Assembly (NCBI GenBank): GCA_037179385.1
Contig: CM074200.1
Coordinates: 30,755,884-30,819,883 of the forward strand
DNA: 64,000 bases
Origin: Holothuria scabra
Lineage: Eukaryota > Echinodermata > Holothuroidea > Aspidochirotida > Holothuriidae
Direction of reading: 5' to 3'
The notes beneath the pieces are model-generated. The model saw only the letters and a list, made by a program, of their open reading frames with translations, searched no databases and was not told the origin of the DNA. This document shows, in pieces, positions 10,608-21,144 of this stretch. How positions within the stretch are numbered: position 1 is the stretch's first letter; every line of letters starts with the position of its first letter. A program made the position numbers and the translations under genes.

Positions 10608-11160
10608 ATGGCGAATGGCGGACGGCCGACCCTATAAGTTCAAGGAATAATCTCTTTGGTTTTTCCTGTCTGGACCTTTATCTGGTAATCTGTGATTTAA
10701 CGATAAGGCTAGCTATCTTTCCCTCCCTTGAGAGATTCTGTTCATGTCTTGTTATGGATTCTGTCCTGTTTACACTTGAAAGATCTCGGAAATATTGTTT
10801 TCGGAAAGTTCTCCACTGCAAATGGACACTTCGCATCACTTAAACGATGGACCCCCCACCACCAAGTTACATCTATATACCAGTCAGGCACAAGGCTGCG
10901 TTCTTCGGGGGGGGGGGGGGGGGGTATGGCGAATGGTGGACGGCCGACCCTAGAGTCTTAAGGAATAATTTCTATGGTTTTCCTATCTGGATCTTTATTT
11001 GGTGATCAGAGATTAGACGATAAGGTTAGCTACCATTTTTCTCTCTCGAGTAATTCTATTAATGTCTGGTTACGAATATGTCCTGTATATATTTGGAAGA
11101 TCTCGGAAATATTGCTTCGGAAAGCCCTCCTTTACCCACCTTATTGAAGATGACTGATTT
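10606..11160 (+). repeat. Tandem duplication of ORF1 end and inter-ORF sequence in copy C
   Basis: The block starting with the ORF1 C-terminus (gtatggcgaatggcggacgg) and running into the spacer (cgataaggctagctatc, agatctcggaaatattg) is present at 10606-10850 and again from about 10923 to 11150. The second copy is preceded by more ORF1 (10848 on: RWTP, SIYQSGTRLRSSGG). An 18-base G run at 10907-10924 replaces the GGAGGGG that encodes the Gly-Gly of GGVWR. The unit is about 318 bases. Neither copy is coding-competent. Confidence 0.7.
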
Positions 11161-11618
11161 TGCAGATTCAAGGGATTTTTAGAAGAGATGGTATCGTATC
11201 TTTACACACTCTTAATGCTTGAGCTACTCTTTGTTGTGAGGTAGGATACCTTCCAGATATCACATTTACCACTTTTTATTCATGTTATTTGCCCTGAGGA
11301 GGTTCTTGCTGGTGTTGGCAGTCTATGACCCTCTTCAATTTGGGTGGTTACGACTGGAGACTATTCCAAAATGGGGAACTTTTGTCTCCTAAATTTACTT
11401 TGAATCCTTCAGTTGATTTGACTTTCTTTTATCTTTTTTTTGTCTTTTTTCTCCATCACAAGTTATTGCATTACTGTACACATTCACTACCACATTTATG
11501 TTATTACACCATTCTTCAAATACTGTATTCAGTTCCTAAACTATTGTTCTGTTGCCTCAGATATGATATTCGCGTGGGATCACTTCTCATAAAATCTCTG
11601 CAATTCTCTTTAATATAG
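11161..11618 (+). other. Inter-ORF region of LINE copy C
   Basis: Non-coding T-rich spacer leading to the ORF2 ATG at 11619. The ORF1 stop and spacer motifs precede it. No independent gene is seen. Confidence 0.55.
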
Positions 11619-13611
11619 ATGTCCACTCTAAGAATTAGTTCTTATAATGTAAGAGGGTTGAGGCAGCAGAAAAAAAGACGTCAGGTTTTTGCTTTCCTTC
11701 ATAAGCAAAAAAATGATATTTTTGTATACAAGAAACGCATAGCATTCATGATGATGAAAAGTTTTGGCGTAATGAGTGGGGTGGGAGGATTTTTTTCAAT
11801 CATGGCACCACAGTTAGCCGAGGTGTCTGTATCTTATTCAACCCCCTTCTGTCTTTTTCTGTCCTCAATTCTTGGATGTGTAAAAATGGGAGAATAATTA
11901 TACTAGATCTTTTCATTAGCCATAAAAACTTCACTCTAGTTTGTTTATATGGCCCGAATCAAGATGACCCGTCCTTCTTTACGATCTTAAACTCCAAATT
12001 GACTCTTTTCCCCTTTGACACGGTATTGATTGCTGGCGATTTCAACTTTTGTTTTAACCTAGACTTGGATAAGTTAGGAGGGAATCCCCAAACTAATTTT
12101 TCTGCCAGGGATATCTGTTATGAAATATTGAGCTCTTATGATCTTGTTGATATATGGAGGGAAAGACACCCCCATGATAAAGTTTATACTTGGACTTCGA
12201 ACGTTTCAAATGGTATTCATTGTAGGTTGGATTTTTTCCTTATTTCCCGTGCGCTCATGCACAATGTCAGTAAAACCACTTTTTCTACCAGCCTCAATTC
12301 GGACCATTCTATTGTAAATTTAGATATTAACATATGTAACGAAAAAAGAGGGCCTGGTTTTTGGAATTCCCTTCTTAAAGATACTCAGTATTTAAAGCTT
12401 ATTTCAGATCTCATTAACAGCATTACACGTGCGGATTTTAATCACGATGCTTCTTTCATTTGGGAATACTTGAAATATTCAATTCGTAAGTCGACGATTT
12501 CTTACAGTAAGGCTAAAGCTAAAGAAACTCGCAACATCGAAAAGGACCTATTAAAGGAAATTGCTCATTTGGAACAAATGTTATGCCACTCTAATTCCGA
12601 TGTTATTCTTGATAGGCTTAGAGATGGTCGTAATAGATTACAGTCAATTTATGATGTTAAAATTAAGGGTATTATCATTCGATCGAGGGCTCGATGGGTT
12701 GAGGAAGGGGAGCGAAACACTCAGCATTTTTTGAATCTTGAGAAAAGAAATAAAAGTTGTAATGTTATTCGTAAACTTATAGCAATGGATGGGAGACATA
12801 TTGAGTCTGGTGCTAGTATTCTTAGAGAAATCAAAGACTTCTACACGTCTCTTTACAATAGCGAGGACTGCTTTCCCCCTTCCTTTTGTAACAACATTCC
12901 TAATCCTAAGAAGCTAAGTGATGAAAACGCCGCTGCCTGTGATGGCAGGTTAACTTTGGATGAGTGTAAACGTGCATTGTTCTCTCTTAGTAACAGTAAG
13001 AATCCTGGCAGCGACGGGCTTTTCACAGAATTTTACAAGCATTTCTGGCCCTTAATAGGCGATATAGTAACCAACTCTCTCAACGCTGCTTATGATAAAG
13101 TTAGCTTATCCGAAGAGCAAGGTAGGGGAGTCATTGTTTTAATACCAAAGCCAAATAAAGATCACACGTTTATTAAAAACTATCGACCTATTTCATTGTT
13201 AAACGTGGATTACAAAATTTGTTCAAAGGCGTTGGCAACTAGGATTAAAAATGTTATTCCAAATATTATTAATGATAATCAAACAGGTTTCATAAAGGAC
13301 AGGTTCATAGGTGAAAACATAAGATATATCTTGGATTCTATCAATTACTGTAATGATAGAGGTATACCAGGCTTCCTCCTCTTACTTGACTTTGAAAAAG
13401 CATTTGATAGACTGGAAAGGGGTTTTATTCACAAGTGTTTACATTTTTTCAATTTTAATAAGGATTTCCACCAATGTATTTCTACTCTGTATTCTAATGT
13501 TTCTTCATGTGTTTGCAACAATAGTTTCTCTACGGGCTTTTTTTAAGTTTCCAGAGGAGTAAGACAGGGTTTCCCAATCAGTCCCTATCTTTTCATAATT
13601 TGTGCCGAACT

Positions 13612-15208
13612 CAGTGGCGTAGCCACGGGGGGGGGGGGGCCTAGGCCTCCCCCCAGATTCTCTTCAGGCCCCCCAGATTTTTTGCGTCCTGATAAAATAA
13701 TTGAAAAAAATAAAATGTTTGAACGGAAATTTCCTTCAAAACTGTAAATAAATAAAATGTGTAAAAATTAAAAAAAAAAAAAAAAAACATGGATGAATGT
13801 GTGTAAAACACATTTTGTGCGCACTCATGAAATCAAGTAGTAACTTCAAAATGCCTACTTCCACTAAATTCGATACCGTTTGTGATCTGCACTGTGGTTT
13901 ATTACATTTCACTTCGAAGATGAAACGAAAGTCTCGACGACAAACTTTAATGTGACTTTGTTAAGGTAAGACCCTTTCTGCCTTTCGGATGGCTGATTGA
14001 TTTACTGAAGGCAATCGTACACTGGAGACCACTCTTACACGACCATTCCTATACTTTATCATACACAAAATATGCCGTAACCAGGTAAGGGTAAGGTACT
14101 GCCTTCGGATAATTCTTCCCTTCCATCCGTAACAAGTAGGCCTATGTCGTGCCTCACTCCTGCCCATGACAAGTGCCACTGTAGGACGATTTTTTCGACA
14201 AGTCCTCTTTTTGCTAGTTGGCACTGGCGTCCGGGGGATTTTTAAAGTGTCCACAAGGTCCGGATTTCATGTGTTTCCCACTTCCATACTTCTGCTTTGC
14301 GGTTCAATTATTTTGAGAGATTTATTCGAAGTATTTTAATTTTGACTACGTAATGTACCGCTGAACAACTACTGCACCATTTTGCACATTGTTTCTTTGG
14401 CAGTATGTATGTCTCTTGTAAAACCTCTACAAAAACTAAAAATATTTTGATATTTTTCTTGCTTCCCAAAAAGGGCAAATCCTAAAACTTAGGCCTATAA
14501 TCAGTTCAAAGTTTGACAAACATAGAACCATTTTGCATTTAGGAAATCTAACGCAAAGAAAGTTTCTCAGAGGGGGACACAACTACTTTTGGTTTTCCTG
14601 TTAAAGGGTAAGGTACTGCTTTAGGTAAGCTGAAATCTATTCAAATATTGCCGCATATGCGGCTGGGTACATCCAGTTTTAAACACGTGGGAAGTGCCGT
14701 TTTTGGCCATCTGGAGGGGTTTTAAAGCCCAAAATTTTCTTGTACGCTCCGCGCCGACTGATGGTGGCGCTCCGCTTAAATTCAAATATTGCCGCATTTG
14801 CGATATGCGTCCTTCTGAAGTTTACAATTTTCTCAAGGGAAAGGGAGATACCGGTTCCCTTTAGTCTCATCCCCAGGCCACAGATCAGGGGTGCCCAGTT
14901 TTGGAATCCCTAAAAAGTGTATGTATTACCATTTTTCATAGAATTGAATTTTTAATCTCTTTATTTGAGAAGTCGCAGACATGAGATTCGTATTTCAAGG
15001 CTGGGTAAATGCAGGTTAAAATACATAGGAAGTGCCGTTTCCGGCCATCTGGAGGTGTTTTAAAGCCCAAAATTTTCTTGTTCGCTCCGCGCCAACCGTT
15101 GGTGGCGCTCCGCTTAGATAGTCTTACCGTGCTTGACCCTCGGAGGTACCAGCCCCCCCACCTGTTACCTAGGCCCCCCCAAAAAATCCCATCCTGGCTA
15201 CGCCACTG
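13612..15208. mobile_element. Non-autonomous hAT-like DNA transposon, 1,597 bp
   Basis: Terminal inverted repeats read CAGTGGCGTAGCCA at the left end and its complement at the right. The element is flanked by GCCGAACT at 13604-13611 and 15209-15216, an 8-bp target duplication. An 8-bp duplication with CAGTGG-type ends is characteristic of hAT transposons. It holds a G run next to the left end and matching C-rich sequence at the right. No transposase frame is seen; the open frames inside have no motif. A 117-bp block (14661-14777) is repeated at 14999-15115. It interrupts the reverse transcriptase of LINE copy C, so it is younger than that copy. Confidence 0.85.
14661..15115 (+). repeat. Internal direct repeat of the hAT-like element (117 bp, period 338)
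   Basis: The block beginning GGCTGGGTA, passing through AAGTGCCGTTT, CCATCTGGAGG, TTTTAAAGCCCAAAATTTTC and ending GGTGGCGCTCCGCTTA occurs at 14661-14777 and 14999-15115. Each block also contains a small hairpin around TGGTGGCGC. Such subterminal repeats can be transposase-binding regions in hAT elements; that role is inference. Confidence 0.65.
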
Positions 15209-17454
15209 GCCGAACTTCTTGCCCTCCGTATTAATTCTTCACCCTTAGTGAGAGGGCTTACAATTTTTAATCACGAGACCAAAATTATTCAGTACGCCGA
15301 TGACACCTACATTTTTCTTGATGGTTCTTATTCTTCTTTGAAGTCAGTCGTGGATATTTTTCAGGCTCTCCAGGTGTCATCTGGCCTAAAAGTCAATTTC
15401 GAAAAATCTAATATATTCCCATTACGTCCGATGAAGTATAATAAACCCCGTTTTCTTAGCGATTTTAATTTTGAATGGACGACAGGCCCTGTCACTGCTC
15501 TGGGGATCACTTTTGATCACTGCAAGGATAATTTGTTTCGCCTCAACTACCCTCTAAAACTTTCTAGACTCAAAGGTACTCTTAACTTATGGGCGCAACG
15601 GGACCTTATCCCTATTGGGAGAGTTACTCTTGTAAAATCTTTTGGTTTGTCGCAGTTAGTATATCTCTTTCAAGTTCTCCCAAATCCTCCCCAAAATTTT
15701 GTTAAGGAATTAGAAACTTATATATTTAAATTTATTTGGTCAGGTAAAAGGGACAAGGTCAAAAGGAGTACGCTAGTTGCCCCCGTTTCGGAAGGGGGGC
15801 TCAATGCTATTCACATTTCAACCTTTCCAAGTAGCTTAAAGTGTTCTTGGATTAAGCGATATTGTAACGAATCTAAGGGTTCATGGATTTTTAAAACATT
15901 TTTTGATTTGAATTTACATGGTAAAGGAAAATCCTTTCTATTCCAATGTAATTTTTATACAAAAGAAATAAGAACGGCAAATTCATTTATTAATGAAGTG
16001 TGTACTGCTTGGGCACTATATTCTTTTAGGAAACCTTCTGAAAACTACGGGTACCAAATCATTTGGAACAACAGTCACATTAAGGTAAATAACAAGACAA
16101 TATTTTATAATCACTTATAGGATCAGAATGTGATCTATGTGAAAGATTTCTTTGATGATAACAATGAAATACTTTCTTATAACTGTTTTGTCAGAAAATT
16201 TAATATTGTTGTGTTCCCTTTTACTAAGTATTATGGAATTATTCATGCTTTCCCGGTTCACTGGAAGCAAGGGTTTGCAAACGAAACAACTGACTTAGAT
16301 TATGGTCATGGCTATGAGACTACTTTAAACTCCCCCAATATGTCTCGGGTTATTTATAAGCAGATTATCTCTAAAGTATGTACTGCTCCTACGCCCTGTT
16401 CTTAGTGGAATCGGAGCTTCATAGATATTTCCAATCACTGGAACACTATTTTTAGGATCCCCTTTACCTCTGTTCGGGAAACCAAAATCCTATTTTTTTC
16501 TGTATAGATTTTTACATAGAATCATAGGTACTAATACCCTTCTGCACCGCATGAATCTTACTGAAAGCCCCTCTTGTACTTTTTGCGGGAACCAGGATGA
16601 AAGTATAAAGCATTTATTTTGGGAGTGTAAGGTTACATCGGAATTTATTCTGGATGTTGAACAGAAGGTTTTAGGCAGACAATTTTGTTTCACAAAACGG
16701 GATATTTTCTTTGGTTACTCACTCTTACTTAAGCATCCCTATAACTTTCTGATATTTTACATGAAGTATTATATTTTCGAGAAAAAGATCAATAGGGGTT
16801 CCTCTGTCCTTAATGAATTTATACACAAATTGAAGTTTCACTTTAGAGGGGAAAGGTATATTTCAAGTAAAAGTTTTCGAAAAGGTTTAACTATTAACGA
16901 GTTTAGAGATGCATTTAGTGAATGTCCCTTTCTCTTTAGCTAAGCATATTTGTTGGGAGCAAACTGACAAGCTTGTGATATTTTTTCATTTATTATAATG
17001 TTACGTATTGGAATGATGGATAGAGGGAGTAATATAATTATCATCTTGTATTCATGCAAAAAAATTGAAGTTCCATTTGAATTTTGATGTTAAGTATCCG
17101 AATTGAAATAGATTGAGTAATATAATTATCATCATGCATTTATGTGAAAAGATACGAGTGTAAGAATCAAGGCATGGTTTTTTGTCAAAAATTGCGCCAT
17201 GTGTATATATGAATGCTTATATATGTAGTTGTGTACAGGTATGTGTGTATATGTATAGGTGCATATATGAATACGTCAAGTATTAATAAAGTGCATATTC
17301 TCCAGCTAATTTCAAAAGAAATATTAAGATGGTACCGTATATGTCACAAAATTTTTTATGTAAGCATAGTGTACAATATGCATAGACTGGGATATGTTCT
17401 GTAAATAAAGTGTATACACTTCAATGCTTTCGAAACAAATGAACATAAGAGAAC

Positions 17455-17489
17455 AATAAAGATGGAGCAAAAAAAAAATATTTATTATT
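17455..17489 (+). repeat. LINE copy C 3' tail
   Basis: AATAAAGATGGAGC, a ten-base A run and TATTTATTATT. The signal AATAAA-GATGGA/GGTGGA before the A run is shared with the copy E tail at 22710. Copy D begins at once with TTGGCC. Confidence 0.75.
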
Positions 17490-17558
17490 GGCCAAAGCCA
17501 ACAAGTAAGCCTAGGCCACGCTTATTCGGATCCTAACATTAGTTTATTACGTACAGAA

Positions 17559-18243
17559 ATGGATGACGTGGAATCTATTGAGAGTGAGGGCGAGGACATT
17601 CCCACAAAGTTTAGCCGTTTGCTTAACGACGCTATGCAAAAAATCTCACAGCAATTGAATGATTTGAAAGCCGAAGTTCGAGGAATCTTAGACAATCATA
17701 CGAAGTAAATCAAAGAACTGTTCACCACAAACAAGAAACTAAGTGACAGAGTTACCGTTTTTGGAAAACAAAGTGCAACAGTTACTAGGCGAAAGACAAA
17801 TCCAGGCAGAGCAAATCAACAAACAAGAGCGTTTTTCGAGGAGGAACAATTTACGTATTGTTGGCTTTAAATCGCAGGAGGGGGAACGACCACTCGAAAT
17901 CGCCAAAGACGTTTTCGCCAAAGCCGGCGTTGAAAACTGCCGCATTGAAAGGGCCCACCGGGACGGCCGTGTTGTAGACGGAAGGGACCGGCATATCTTA
18001 GTTAAAGTGTCTTTTTATATAGACAAGGTTACCCTTCTACGAAATTCAAGATCCCGACTCTCGGAGGAGCCATATTTTTTAACTGATGATCTCACCCTGG
18101 TGGATCTTAAGGAAAAACGGAAGCACTCTAAAGAAGTGTCTGACTTATATCGGCGAGGCACAAAACTACGCTTTTATGGAGGACGGTGGGGGCAATCAGA
18201 TGGAACACCTTTCAACTTTCACAATGTAGTTCCTGTATCATAG
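17559..18243 (+). pseudogene. LINE ORF1 protein, copy D, stop and frameshift
   Basis: ATG 17559 opens an acidic N-terminus (MDDVESIESEGEDIP) and the start of a coiled coil. TAA at 17706-17708 ends it, and a frameshift before 17743 moves the rest to another frame. From there the coiled coil resumes, followed by KQERFSRRNNLRIVGF, ERAHRDGR, ILVKVSFYID, YFLTDDLTLVDL and GGRWGQSDGTPFNF to the stop at 18241-18243. It is the only copy here with an apparent intact N-terminal start and helps define the full ORF1, roughly 225 codons. Domain layout is as in copies A and B. Confidence 0.75.
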
Positions 18244-18512
18244 ACCTCCCAAAACACCGGGAATTTTGTTTGGACTTTTCTTGTGCTGATACCGAATTGG
18301 AGTTTTATTCGTATTTTTGATATATATTAACTATTTGCAAGTGTTTAGAGCCCAAGGAGCCATGTATAGTGCTTCTTCCTTTTTGCCCTATTTATGGGCC
18401 CACAGATCTAGGTGAGTCAACCGATTTGTAACATCTATCTCACTGAGGTCTGTTTTTCTTACTTTTTTTCCTTTTTTATTTTTCCTTCTTTCTTCTTCCC
18501 TTTTCTTTCTTT
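18244..18512 (+). other. Inter-ORF region of LINE copy D
   Basis: This non-coding spacer has a strongly T-rich end (TTTTTCCTTTTTTATTTTTCC). It is shorter than in copies A and B. No in-frame ATG precedes the conserved ORF2 start, so the ORF2 initiator of copy D is lost. Confidence 0.5.
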
Positions 18513-21144
18513 TTGCAAATAATAAACTCCATCTCTTTTTGTACTTTTAACCCTCGTGGATTAAGTGACCACAAAAATAGGCGAAAATTGTTTACCTGGT
18601 TACACAATGAAAACTTTTCCATTTGTCTTATTCAAGAAGCACATTGTATTGAGACCTCTTTAAACATTTGGAGAAATGAGTGGGGTGGAAAAGCTCTCTT
18701 TTCGTGTGGGGCTGCAAGGAGTGCTGGGTGTGCTGTTTTGTTTAAACCTTCCCTCAATTTTAAACTTGTAAAGTATATTGTTGATTGCAAGGGCCGATAC
18801 ATCATTTTGGATATTGATATTGATGATGTCATTTATACTATTGTCAACGTGTATGCCCCTAATATAGATGGACCTTTATTTTATAGGGATGTGTACACGC
18901 AATTAACATCCAAATTTAGTTGCACGAGAGTTATATGGGGAGGTGACTTTAATCTTGTTTTCGACCTGGATTTTGACAAAGTAGGGGGTTTAAATCGCAC
19001 GAATTTTAGGGCTAGAGGGGTCCTTCTAGAATGCATACATGGTTTGAACCTAGTCGATGTCTTTAGAGTGCGTAACCCAAAAAGGTGTTTAAATACATGG
19101 TTTTCTAATATTACAAGTGGTCTTAGCTGTAGGCTAGACTTCTTTCTTTATCTGGTATTTTACTTGCCCACTGCCACGATTGCTATACTATGTCTGCCAT
19201 TTAATCTGATCATAACGCTGTTATAATTAAGATACATACGCCTTCAGTTAAGAGAGGTAGTGGCTTCTTGAAACTAAATGTTTCCCTATAACAGGATATT
19301 GAGTTTGTAGAAGGAATTTGTAAATTAATTTCTGAAGCATCGAACAACTGGGACATGAATACCAAAATCCTCAGCAGTTCTGGGAGTATCTCAAATTTAT
19401 CGTTCGATCGTGGGCTATGACGTATTCCAAGGAAAAGTCACGATTTCTCAGGAAATATGAGAATACAATTCAGAGGTTTATTGCTTCCATTGAAAGAGAG
19501 TACAACTCTAGCCCTTCTCCCATCTTAAAAAAGCCAAATTCCGTCTGCAAAACAATGTCTTGATGAGATTTACGAGGATAAGATAGATGGTATCATTATT
19601 CGATCCAGAGCAAGATGAGTGGAAAAGGGTGAACGTAATACACATTATTTTTTAAACCTAGAAAAACGAAATAGTGAACGACAATCTGTGAAAATATTAT
19701 TGGATGAAAATGGAACTGAAATAACTAATCAAACTGAAATTCTAAAATGTGTGCAGACGTTTTACGAAAATTTATACTCTGCACGTACTGATAATGTTAC
19801 CCTTTTGACACTTTTACTAACATACTCAACATTCCTCGTTTAGATGAGGAGTCTAAGAATTCCTGCGATGGCTTTCTAACGGATGAGGAATGTTGGAGCA
19901 TTCTTAAATGTATGCCTAATGGCAAGGTGCCGGGTAGTGATGGTTTACAAGTTGAATTTAACAGGTGTTTTTGGCCAGAAATAAAATCGTTCTTTCTGAT
20001 GTCCCTTAACTCCCGCTATTTAGTTGGAAAGTTGTCTCATGAGCAAGGTAGGGCAGTTATAACTTTACTTCCTAAAGATGGAAAAGATACTAGGTATATC
20101 AAAAACTGGCGACCAATCTCATTGCTAAATGTAGATTATAAAATTGCAGGTGTTTGTATCTCTACTCGTCTAAATGTAATTCACACGGACCAAACTGTAT
20201 TTCTTAAAGGCCGTTTCATAGGGGAAAATATTCGTTTAATTTTAGATATCATGAAGTATGCTAAAGAAGAAAAAAGGCCCGGTCATATTATGTTTGTTGA
20301 TTTTGAGAAGGCTTTAGATAGTGTTTGTTGGAATTTTATCTATTATACTCTTAATGTATTTAACTTTGGGGACATCATTATACGTTGGGTAAAGACATTT
20401 TACAGTAATTGTTCTGCTTGTGTTCTGAACCACGGGGTTTCTACATCTTACTTTCCGGTTAAAAGGGGGGTTCGCCAAGGGTATCCGTTAAGCCCCTACC
20501 TATTTCTTCTGTGTGCTGAAATGTTAGCTTTGAAATTACTTGCCGACCGTACTTTCGTAGGCTATAAAGTAGGAAATATAAGCATAAAAGTGTCCATGTA
20601 TGCCGATGACGCCGATGACACTACAATTTTCTTAGACGATAAGGTCAACTCACTTAATAGAGTCGTTAAGATTTTTACAGATTTTAAGGATGTTTCAGGA
20701 CTCCACGTAAATTTTGATAAATTTAAATTTTTTCCCTTGGGCGAGGCGAATAACACAGATCAAACTCGAAACATTCATAATATTCCCGTAACCCATGGCC
20801 CTATCAAAGTACTCGGCATTATATTATCGAATGATGGTGATGAACTCTTTCCATTGAATTATCAACCCAAGTTGTCTCGCCTTAAATGTATTTTGAACAT
20901 GTGATCGTCAAGAGATGTTACTTTTTATGGAAGGATAACTATTTTAAAAAGCTTGGCCCTCTCACAAATTGTTTTCCTGTTAACGGTGTTGCCTAACCCC
21001 CCTGAATCCTTTCTCAAAGACTTGAATTGTGTCATTTTTAACTTTCTGTGGGGTGGAAAGGGGGAGAAGATTAACAGGAAGGTATTAATGCAACCCTATG
21101 TCAATGGTGGTTTAAATATGATTAATATTCATGACTTCACAATG
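18513..21144 (+). pseudogene. LINE ORF2, copy D: endonuclease and RT with a duplicated catalytic box
   Basis: The endonuclease runs from SFCTFNPRGL (no ATG) through IQEAH, EWGGKALF, VYAPNID and GGDFNLVF to CRLDFF, where the frame is lost near 19145. A degraded linker follows (stops at 19226 and around 19616), then KGERNTHYFLNLEKR, a frameshift near 19820, and RT from 19912: KVPGSDGL, NWRPISLLN, FVDFEKALDSV, KRGVRQGYPLSPY. The catalytic box reads MYADDADDTTIF: the nine bases GCCGATGAC are present twice, inserting three residues into the active-site loop. A TGA follows at 20902-20904, and the frame ends with LLTVLPNPPESF and GGLNM near 21120. Confidence 0.8.

Larger units (their letters stand above)
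11619..16943 (+). pseudogene. LINE ORF2, copy C: endonuclease, RT and Cys-rich end; split by a hAT-like element
   Basis: ATG 11619 starts MSTLRISSYNVRGLRQQ, the best-preserved ORF2 start in the array. Frameshifts near 11725 and 11880 break the endonuclease, after which GDFNFCF, SDHSIVN and the linker read cleanly. RT motifs are NPGSDGL, NYRPISLLN, LLDFEKAFDRL, SRGVRQG and, after the insert, IQYADDTYIF with an intact YADD box. Stops lie at 13544-13546, 16118-16120 and 16403-16405, with a further frame change near 16470. The C-terminal CTFCG...HLFWEC cluster lies at about 16567-16630 and the stop is at 16941-16943. The transposon at 13612-15208 interrupts the codons after CAEL; without the insert and one target copy the frame continues. 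Confidence 0.85.
10536..17489 (+). mobile_element. L1/Tx1-like LINE copy C, 5' inverted and containing a nested hAT-like element
   Basis: The 5' end is a short inverted piece of ORF1 (10539-10607) joined to the direct ORF1 end at 10606, followed by a tandem duplication, the spacer, ORF2 (11619-16943) and a 3' UTR with the family tail at 17455-17489. A 1,597-bp DNA transposon lies inside the RT (13612-15208). The 3' UTR (16944-17454) contains a short direct repeat, with 'gagtaatataattatcatc' present near 17026 and again near 17115. Apart from stops and frameshifts, the RT core is well preserved. Confidence 0.8.
17490..21144 (+). mobile_element. L1/Tx1-like LINE copy D, 3' truncated
   Basis: This copy has a 5' leader, ORF1 (17559-18243), a short spacer and ORF2 from about 18513 to 21144. 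It ends abruptly in the thumb region after a block reading GGLNMINIHDF, and the following sequence jumps back to an earlier ORF2 position belonging to copy E. No tail lies at that junction. Its 5' leader (cggatcctaacatt) resembles the start of copy A (gagcctaacatgg), which suggests that both retain the authentic 5' end. Confidence 0.75.

Noticed and set aside
13961..14254. 97-codon minus frame inside the hAT-like element, considered as transposase
   Set aside because: It has none of the hAT catalytic or BED-finger residues; the element is non-autonomous.
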